From assembly GCA_009731375.1 (NCBI GenBank), contig BJOX01000011.1:1642645-1696260 (forward strand): a stretch of DNA of 53,616 nt, given 5' to 3'. Shown here one piece after another: positions 11,457 through 19,319 of this stretch. The notes below the pieces were generated by a model that saw only the letters and a list, made by a program, of their open reading frames with translations, did no database searches and was not told the DNA's origin. The position numbers and the translations under genes were made by a program. The number at the start of each line of letters is the position of its first letter. The first letter of the stretch is position 1. This DNA is from Paulinella micropora (lineage: Eukaryota > Cercozoa > Imbricatea > Euglyphida).

Positions 11457-12465
11457 ATGGACGAAGTGGATGACATCGAAGAATTGGTAACGCTTCTTCT
11501 CTGTTTCCGTTCTTTCTTCTCCATTCTCTTCTTCGTCTTCTTTCTTCTTTCTTCTTTAATGTGCAATACATGAGATCTTACATGATACATGAAGAATTTC
11601 TTCTTCATCGTTTCCTTCGAATCAATAAAGTTACTATAACATCGTAGTAAGACAGTACTTAAGACTGTAGGATGATCTTCTTCTTCTTCTTCTTCTTCTT
11701 CTTCTTTTTCTTCTTCTTTTTCTTCTTCTTCTTCTTCTTCTTCTTCTTCTTCTTCTTCTTCTTCTTCTTCTTCTTCTTCTTCTTCTTCTTCTTCTTCTTC
11801 TTCTTCTTCTTCTTCTTCTTCTTTTTACCTTTTGCCTTTAATTTAATGAAGTTACTTTACAAGTGACCTCTGGTCATCCATACAAATCGTTAGCCCGAAG
11901 GCCAATTTTTCTTCTTCTTCTTCTCCTTCTTCTTCTTCTTCTTCTTCTTCTTCTTCTTCTTCTTCTTCTTCTTCTTCTTCTTCTTCTTCTTCTTCTTCTT
12001 CTTCTTCTTCTTCTTCTTCTTCTTCTTCTTCTTCTTCTTCTTTGCCTTTGCCTTTCATTTAATGAAGTTACTTTTACAAGTGACCTCTGGTCATCCATAC
12101 AAATCGTTCTTCTTCTTCTTCTTCTTCTTCTTCTTCTTCTTCTTCTTCTTCTTCTTCTTCTTCTTCTTCTTCTTCTTTCTTCTTCTTCTTCTTTTAATGA
12201 GAACAAAATTGTACAGAGACTAAAGTCAGAGCGTAACTAAGTCGATGTTTGTAGAAACAAGCGAGAAGGAAAAGAAATAAAGTTTGAAATAAATATGATA
12301 GAGGAACAGAATTTATGAGGAGAGAAACAGGAATGTTAAAAAGGGAAAGAAAGTAGATATGAAGACTGGACAGAAGTGAGAGGGAAAAAAAGTCTTCTTC
12401 TTCTTCTTCTTCTTCTTCTTCTCCTCCTCCTCCTCCTCCTACTCCTCCTCCTTCTCCTCCTCCTC

Positions 12466-12499
<34 letters not shown>

Positions 12500-13322
12500 T
12501 TCTTCTTCTCCTCCTCCTCCTCCTCTCCTCCTCTCCTCCTCCTCCTCTTCCTCCTCCTCCCTCCCTCCCCCCCCCCCCCNNNNNNNNNNTCCTTCTCCTC
12601 CTCCTCCTCCTTCTCCTCCTCCTCCTCCTCCTCCTTCTTCTTCTTCTTCTTCTTCTTCTTTCTTCTTTCTTCTTCTTCTTCTTCTTCTTCTTCTTCTTGT
12701 TCTTGTTCTTTCTTCTTCCTTCTTCTTCTTTCTTCTTCTTCTTCTTCTTCTTCTTCTTCTTCTTCTCCTTCTCCTCCTCCTCCTCCTCCTCCTCTTCCTC
12801 CTCCTCCTTCTTCTCCTTCTTCTTCTTCTTCTTCTTTGACATTGACGACATTGTATACGAAAGGAAACTTTAAGGGAAAAATTACTAAAAAATATACCTA
12901 GAGATCAATTGAGAGAAACATTAGTAAACCACGGAGAATGTGTTTGTGTGTGTCTCTGTGTTTTGTTTTTTTTTTTTTGGGGGGGGGGGGGGGGGGGTTG
13001 GGGCCCGNNNNNNNNNNTCGAGCGCGCGCCGCACACCATGGTCCCGCCACCGTCCGCGCGGGCCGCTGCTGCCACGTGTGTGTGCGTGCCTGTGCAGGTG
13101 CCACCAAAGGCATTGGCGCGCGCAGTTGACCCGGCCGCGGTTAGCACATGCCACAACCACACGCACAGAAACGTATACTTGTACTTGTAACCCGGGCGAA
13201 AAAACACAGAATATGTATATCGAGCAGTTCCTCCGTAACCCAATCACTTTCATCAAGCTGGCACTGCATTTTGGCATTCTAATGCTCAGGAACATCTGGT
13301 GGCATTTCAAGTCCATCTCCCC

Positions 13323-13367
<45 letters not shown>

Positions 13368-15871
13368 TNNNNNNNNNNGGGACCACTTTGTTCTACCTTT
13401 TGTTGTTGTTGTAGTTGTAGTTGTTGTTGCTGTTGTTGTTGCCAAGATTTGTTCTTAATGAGGGCACAAAAAATACATACATACATACATACATACATAC
13501 ATACCATACATACCATACATACCATACATACCATACATAACATACATAACATACATACATACATACATACATACATACATACATTACATATGCATACATG
13601 CATACATGCATACATACATTAGATACATATATAACATAATATAACATAACATTACATCACATTACATAACATAACATGAAATAACATGAAATAACTTGAC
13701 ATAACATGACATGACATGACATGACATGACATAATATGACATGACATGACAGGACAGGACAGGACAGGACAGGACAGGGACACAGGACAGGACAGGACAG
13801 GACAGGACAGGGACACAGGACAGGACAGGACAGGACATAACATAACATAACATAACATAACATAACATACCATCAATACGTACGTACGTACTTAGCGTTG
13901 TTCACTCATGGGGCATGTGCAGGATGCGGACGAGTCCAAGGGTGTGCCCCGCACTGAGAAGGTCTACGTCAAGACCTGGGGCTGCTCCCACAATAACTCT
14001 GACGGGTACTTTGTCTGATAAGAAAGAATACGACAGCGTGCATATATCTATATTCCCCCCCCAAATGCAACTTAAAAGCCCTACTGTCAGGAGGGGTGGA
14101 ATGTGCATGGCAGCTAAGTTGACTGTGCTGATAGTGAGTACATGGCGGGGCAGCTCGCATCTGCCGGCTACCGCATCACAGAGCAGCAGGTGTTTCGTAC
14201 CTTGGCTTTCGTGTTTTTGCCTTGCAAGCCGCTCTTCCGGTCTGCTAGGAGGAAGCTGACCTCTGGCTGCTCAACAGCTGCACCGTAAAGGACCCATCGC
14301 AGCTGAGTTTCCTGCACGCGGTTCAGGCCGGCCGGCAGCAGGGCAAGGCGGTGGTAGTGGCTGGCTGCGTGCCGCAGGGCGAGCCCAAGCTACCCGCGCT
14401 GCAAAACCTGAGCGTGCTGGGCGTGCAGCAGCTCGACCGTGTGGTGGAGGTGGTGGAGGCCGCGCTGCAAGGCCACATCGTGCGCTTGCTCGGCACCAAA
14501 AAAGGTGGAGGGAACAGGCTGGACTTGCCCAAGATTCGCAAGAACCGCTTCATCGAGATAATCCCCATCAACACGGGCTGCCTGAACCAGTGTACCTATT
14601 GCAAGACCAAGCATGCGCGCGGCGACTTGCGGAGCTACCGCCCCGAGGAAATCGTGCAGCGCTGTCGGTTGGTGATTGAAGAAGGCGTCGTCGAAATTTG
14701 GTCACTGACAGGCCTGAGGTTGTGTGTGCACATATTATTTGCGATGCCTTGTGCTGTCAGGCTCACCAGCGAAGATACCGGGACGTATGGCCGCGATATA
14801 GGGACTTCACTGCCGGCCTTGTTGTGGCGTTTAGCCAAGGTGATCCCGCGTGGCGTGCGCTTGCGGCTGGGCATGACCAACCCGCCCTACATTCGAGAAC
14901 ACATTAGCGAAGTTGGGAAAATCCTGTCCTTGCCCAACATGTACCAATTCTTGCACGTGCCCGTGCAGTCGGGCAGTGACCGCGTGCTGGCGCAGATGAA
15001 GCGCGAGTACACGTGCAACGAGTTTCAAGAAGTGGTGGACAAGCTCCGCGCGGAGGTCCAAGACATAACCATCGCCACCGACATCATCTGCGGCTTCCCC
15101 TCTGAGTCGGACGCCGACTTCAAGGCAACGTTAGATTTAATAGACAAGAATCGTTTTCCGATTGTGAATATCTCCAAGTTCTATGCACGCAAGGGCACAC
15201 CCGCAGCGCGAATGAACCGAGTGGACTCTGCCTTGATCAAGGAGCGATCGCGGCAGTGTTCCGCCCTGTTCCGCAGCTACGAGACTTTCCAAAATCGCCT
15301 GGGGACCGAACAGGAGATTCTGGTCACCGAGACTGCATCTGACGGTAAGCATTACGTGGGGCACACCATCAACTATCAGCAAGTGCTCGTGCCCATGCGT
15401 CCGCAGCTGATGGGAAAGCTCTTTCGAGTCAAGATAACTGCAGTATCGAAATTCCACATGATTGGAGAAGTGATAGAATCTTCTCTAGCAGAAGCTCCCA
15501 TCAGACCCAATCCTCCAGCAGAGGGTGTACTTGCTCATAAGCGCAACGAGAAGTTTACAGAAGATCCTCGAGACGCCATGCGGCATCGCAAGAGTGCCAA
15601 AACCGCTGCGGGTTGCGGAGAGGCTGGTGATACTGCTTGTGGCGACAGTCACTGCAGCAGCAATAGCTGCGATTCCCATTCCTGTGGCGTCTGCGGAAAG
15701 CCAGAACATGCAGGGCAGAAGGATTCTTCGTCGGATTCTTCTTCCCTTCTACAAGACAGCAAAAGTACGAAAACGCTTTTAGTTCAGAAGTTGTTTGTCA
15801 TACTGACCTTTGTGATACTGCTTGGCGCTCTTTACAACCGTCTCATGCTAGCACCAGAAGGTAGAAAATAA
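11457..15871 (+). CDS. CDKAL1: CDKAL1-like threonylcarbamoyladenosine tRNA methylthiotransferase, five coding exons
   Basis: This is a radical SAM enzyme that, in known family members, converts t6A37 to ms2t6A37 in tRNA-Lys(UUU). Exons: 11457-11486, 13923-14005, 14135-14189, 14249-14700, 14761-15871; all introns are GT/AG with matching phases, giving 576 codons against 579 in the human protein. Exon 1 encodes only MDEVDDIEEL, like the family's acidic start. The UPF0004 domain has Cys31 (KTWGCSHNNSDG), Cys67 (LLNSCTV) and Cys96 (VVAGC). The radical SAM cluster is Cys167-x3-Cys171-x2-Cys174 (GCLNQCTYCKTKHARG). EIWLTSEDTG and ATDIICGFP are intact, and a TRAM-like region follows at about 360-430. 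The C-terminus has a hydrophobic anchor (LFVILTFVILLGALY, ~551-568), fitting tail anchoring in the ER. A Cys-rich stretch at about 492-520 is unusual. The 60-base intron 14701-14760 has no stop and keeps frame. The gene looks functional. Confidence 0.93.
11677..12195. repeat. Long TTC (GAA) triplet arrays in intron 1 of the CDKAL1-like gene
   Basis: Three nearly pure TTC arrays lie at about 11677-11822, 11911-12042 and 12108-12192 (roughly 48, 43 and 28 triplets). They are separated by two diverged copies of a segment of about 65 bases containing AATGAAGTTACTTTACAAG and TGACCTCTGGTCATCCATAC. The pyrimidine strand is the coding strand. Confidence 0.92.
12393..12836. repeat. TTC/TCC pyrimidine satellite with C-run and gap, intron 1
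   Basis: TTC, TCC and TTG-interrupted units continue the intronic pyrimidine block; a C run at about 12568-12580 leads into a short N gap. Frames over it are poly-Leu, poly-Arg or poly-Glu and are not genes. Confidence 0.9.
12960..13400. repeat. G- and C-runs flanking two 10-base gaps within intron 1
   Basis: A T-run and G-run at about 12966-13000 precedes the gap at about 13009-13018. A C-run of about 45 bases at 13323-13367 precedes the second gap (13369-13378). The unique sequence between them has no recognised feature. The runs are probably linked to the gaps. Confidence 0.75.
13470..13867. repeat. TACA tetramer array passing into ATAAC/ATGAC/AGGAC pentamer array
   Basis: TACA and CATAC units (13470-13620) are followed by pentamers. 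ACATA-type units change to ATGAC units, then AGGAC units (with two GGGACAC interruptions), then back to ATAAC at 13830-13867. The array ends about 55 bases before the 3' splice site of CDKAL1-like exon 2. Confidence 0.92.
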
Positions 15872-16507
15872 ATATTACTAGTTTATTTAAGTTTGTTTAA
15901 TCGGAATGAATACCGTACCAGACCGAAACATTAATATTGTGTTAAACTTCAAGTTTTTACTTCAAGTTTACACTTCTATTTTTAGTTCCGTTACTTCATT
16001 TTTTCGTTTATTTATCAACTGTCATAACTTGTAGTTGTTACGTTTTCAACTGCCGTTAACAGATCAATTTATTTCACTTTAACAGCTAGCTTTTTAGAAA
16101 GGCTTGACTATTGCCTTTTTTCCCCATATCCGGAAACTTTATTTCCCTAGACAGCTTTTTCCGGTTTCCAGTCAACACACTCCAGGTAAAATGGTAAAAC
16201 AAGTGATAAGTCAATTGTAGTAAAGTGGCAATACTTAACATATTTTCCTTCATTTTCATATGTAGTTAGCATGTAAATAAACGCAGTGAAATCGGCCCGG
16301 GCGCAAATCTGCGTTTAAACTAAAATAGATTTTTTTATACTGTTTTTTTAATTTACTAATACAGATGTTGAACTGGTCCGCACACAAAAAATATTCAATA
16401 TTATGTTATGAATTGATTACACCGTGGCACTACATATTTAAGAGAAGACGTTCTGTTCAAGTTCAGTAAGGTTTTTGAAAAAAAGCACTCATGATGACAC
16501 AGGTTAA
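15872..16507. other. AT-rich 3' flank of the CDKAL1-like gene
   Basis: No gene seen. It holds the 3' untranslated region and host sequence up to the gypsy insertion. A 15-base segment at 16371-16385 recurs inverted at 48736-48750 on the far side of the gypsy element, so both belong to the same pre-insertion locus. Confidence 0.6.
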
Positions 16508-16675
16508 TGTTACGATAGTTGTTACGATAGTAGGATATTTAATAAACAGATAACTTTTACTAACGATATGAAGACTGAGGAATACCTAAAGTAGGGACTC
16601 CGTAATCTCCAGACCAAGGATCAACCGACAGACCGGAACGATCAGTATTGTCATTATATACCAGGTGGGCCGGCA
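16508..16675 (-). repeat. 3' LTR of the gypsy element with 12-base duplication at its end
   Basis: LTR copy 16520-16675 is preceded by an additional TGTTACGATAGT (16508-16519), a duplicate of the LTR's own outer end. In minus-strand sense the LTR starts TGCCGGCCCACC and has a TATA-like GGTATATAATG about 13 bases in, so it probably carries the promoter. Confidence 0.85.
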
Positions 16676-16696
16676 TAATCCCTTCTCCCCCCCCGA
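16676..16696 (-). promoter_or_regulatory. Polypurine tract of the gypsy element
   Basis: In minus-strand sense GGGGGGGGAGAAGGGATTA lies directly before the 3' LTR, the expected plus-strand DNA primer. Confidence 0.75.
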
Positions 16697-17187
16697 GCGC
16701 GCTCGCCAGTATACGCGCGAGGAGTCGAACTTACGCCTCGCCGACCAACCTCGGGATAAAATGCAAATACAAACCTCAGAGTGACTGTCAACGCCGTACC
16801 AGTATTAACAAATTAAACAAAATTGTAGGTTGGGGCAAACGCCATAACTTACATTATGTAAAATTTTGGTTAATTTCCCGTTACGCCCTTCGTCGCCTGT
16901 TGAATCGGTTTCCGCCACCGCACGCCTGAAAATGCACCCCTCCTCTGTTGAGACCATAACCTGCCCTTCATCCTCCATTCTTTGTAACCTGCCCTAGTCA
17001 CTCAATGTCCCCCCGACCTAGTGTCGGTCTATACTATCCTGGGCGAGTCTTCCCTTCCCGCTTCCGCGACTCCGTGGGATCCGCCGATCCGATGCTTCTC
17101 CAGCCGTGCCCGCGTTCGATCGATACCCATATGTTGTTGCCGTTCCTCGTGCTCTGACGCAGCCGTCGTCTGGGTCCCGCCGCATCC

Positions 17188-17350
17188 AACATGTTGTAGC
17201 CGCCCCCGTCTCGGTCACGCCAAATCCCATTTGTTGAAGCCGCCCCCGTCTCGGTCACGTCGAATCCCATTTGTTGAAGCCGCCCCCGTCTCGGTCACGC
17301 CGAATCCCATTTGTTGAAGCCGCCCCCGTCTCGGTCACGCCGAATCCCAC
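17188..17350. repeat. 40-base minisatellite, four units
   Basis: Units beginning CATTTGTTGAAGCCGCCCCC recur at 17228, 17268 and 17308, with a diverged unit from 17188. It lies in the 3' non-coding part of the gypsy element. Confidence 0.9.
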
Positions 17351-18384
17351 TTTAACTCGAACTGATACCTCTGGCTTTTAATAGCATAATAATGCCCTCT
17401 CGGTGCGCTGTAGTCCCGGTCGCCCAGCCCAGAGGTAACGTAGGCAAGGAAAGGCTCCCCCGGACCTTTGCTACCCCCCGCCAAGGCCCCTCCGGCACTG
17501 AAACGCCATGCTTGAAACGAACCTGAGTGCTAATAACACGAATGATATACACCCCCTCATCTATTCATCACTCCATCCCTTCTCCCCCCAAAAGGTCCAT
17601 GTCCCCTTTTGATCCCCTTCGCAGCCCCCTCTGAAAGATGTTTGCACTCTGGTGCCCCCCCTCACCCGAGTGTCAGAGTTGCCGCTTGCCCGTTGCCCCT
17701 TTTTTCTTTTTTTTCTCATCATCTTTCTTCTTGATCTTTCTTCTTTATCTTTCTCATCTCTGCCCCGCGCCCCCTCCCCTCTCACTATCCTATCCTCTGA
17801 CTATATCATCCACCCCCCCCCCCCCCCCCCNNNNNNNNNNATTCTACCCCTCTCTATCTAAACTGGATTAGTCAATATGTATTATTCGCCCAACCCAACC
17901 CGTATGTCCCCTTCGCCCGCTGTTATCAGAAGAATATATAAAGCTCCATATCATCGCTCGTCACCGAGCGGAAAGAAAAAGAATAAAGTCTTGTATCAGG
18001 CCGCTTCCCAGTTTCCCCCATGAGCCTATCAGGCATAAGACATGTTTGTCATTCATTTCCCGATATGTCCGCTATGCCCGATATGTCAGTCTGATATATT
18101 TCCCCCCATCACACCGTAAAGTCACATGATATTATGTATACCTATACCCGTGAGCCTGAATGATATAATATTTTTCCCGTATTTGTCTGTATATATAACC
18201 CGCGTCGTCACAATGTTTACCTTGTTGGTATAAAATGCATGTAGCATGCCCGTCACCGTACCTGTGAATGTAAAAGTATACCGCTCCCCTTCTCTCAATC
18301 TTCATTCATCTTCGAGTTCGCATGTCAGTCATATTCTCATCACCCCCTTATAAAGTCCCGCAATTCATTGATACCGTTATCATC
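17351..18384. other. Gypsy 3' non-coding region, including C-run and gap
   Basis: C/T-rich on the plus strand; no domain or convincing ORF. A C-run at about 17812-17830 leads into a 10-base gap (17831-17840). Confidence 0.55.
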
Positions 18385-18510
18385 CTCTCATATACCCGCA
18401 AGTCATATAAGCCGCTATCACCCATCATATACCCGCAGGTCATATAAGCCGCTATCACCCATCATATATCCGCAAGTCATATAAGCCGCTATCACCCCGT
18501 CCTGTGCCCG
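18385..18510. repeat. 37-base minisatellite, three units
   Basis: GTCATATAAGCCGCTATCAC recurs at 18402, 18439 and 18476 with small differences, in the 3' non-coding region of the gypsy element. Confidence 0.88.
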
Positions 18511-18606
18511 CAGGTCGTATTCTTCTCATCTCGTCATTTCTCATCTTCTTTCTTATTCTTCATCTTTCTCTATTCCTATACTAACCTCTCACTCGTCACC
18601 CATTCA

Positions 18607-18954
18607 TCACCCCCTTCCTCGTTGTGCCCGTCCTCTTGCCCGAGTCATCCGACCACCCGTCGTAGGCCGCTTCTTGCCTCTTGATCCAACCGCCGCCGGT
18701 GGAGCGCCGATAATATCGAAAGGCAATCCCTCCGCATCTATCTCGTCCCAAATCTGTGCCGGTATCCGCCTCTCTTCCGTGAGGTCGAACGGTACATTCA
18801 GCACTAACCGCGGTCTCGTCTGAATGGTGTATGGGATATGATCCTCGTCGTCCAACTTGATGGTGGCATCCCACGTTTCCCGCTTCTTCCCCGCCTTTTC
18901 CAAAAAAACCGGATCGAACCGCCGCATCTTTTCCTCTGCTATCTCGTCACTCAA
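18607..18954 (-). CDS. Gypsy Pol C-terminal extension ORF, second part
   Basis: About 115 codons (RRFDPVFLEKAGKKRETWD, LVLNVPFDLTEERRIPA, ending in a basic RG-rich tail). It overlaps the end of the preceding ORF by a few bases in another frame and its first in-frame ATG is internal, so it is probably the frameshifted continuation of the upstream protein. No domain recognised. The basic end could bind nucleic acid, by composition only. Confidence 0.5.
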   Translation of the reverse strand: MSDEIAEEKMRRFDPVFLEKAGKKRETWDATIKLDDEDHIPYTIQTRPRLVLNVPFDLTEERRIPAQIWDEIDAEGLPFDIIGAPPAAVGSRGKKRPTTGGRMTRARGRAQRGRG

Positions 18955-19319
18955 AACTGCATCACCGGCGTTATGCCCTTCCCCGCCTTATGTCGTGACG
19001 TCCCCCCCTGACTTAGAACTCTCATGACATAAAAGTCATCCAATGTGTCATCGCTTACCTCTTTCGCCGCCGGCATCATCAAGTAGAACTTGCCCGTCCT
19101 CCATTTTATCCCATCGATCTCCGCCGCTTTTCCCACCCACAGGCCTCGCTTGTTTTTTATTCCCGAATGTCCCTCCGGTGCCTCTGGCCTCGATGGCCCC
19201 CCTGTACCTTGCTTGTCTTGACCTCCTTGTGCTCCCACGCCTTCTCCTCTGCTTCCCCTCCCTGCCTTGTATTCCTCCCTCTTCCCGTTTCTTGTCCTCC
19301 TCTCTCCGCTTTTCCTCAT
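18951..19319 (-). CDS. Gypsy Pol C-terminal extension ORF, first part
   Basis: 122 codons starting at an ATG that overlaps the stop of the integrase ORF as ATGA (19319-19316). The N-terminal half is Gly/Arg/Lys-rich and unstructured; the second half (GLWVGKAAEIDGIKWRTGKF, YLMMPAAKEVSDDTLDDFYV) looks like a small folded domain. In some gypsy groups a chromodomain follows integrase, but I see no chromodomain signature. Confidence 0.5.
   Translation of the reverse strand: MRKSGERRTRNGKREEYKAGRGSRGEGVGAQGGQDKQGTGGPSRPEAPEGHSGIKNKRGLWVGKAAEIDGIKWRTGKFYLMMPAAKEVSDDTLDDFYVMRVLSQGGTSRHKAGKGITPVMQF

Noticed and set aside
11672-12873. Poly-Leu, poly-Phe, poly-Glu and poly-Arg frames
   Set aside because: Translation of TTC/TCC triplet arrays in the CDKAL1-like intron.
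13902-14160. Minus-strand ORFs opposite CDKAL1-like exons 2 and 3
   Set aside because: Shadows of a well-supported plus-strand gene with correct splice sites.
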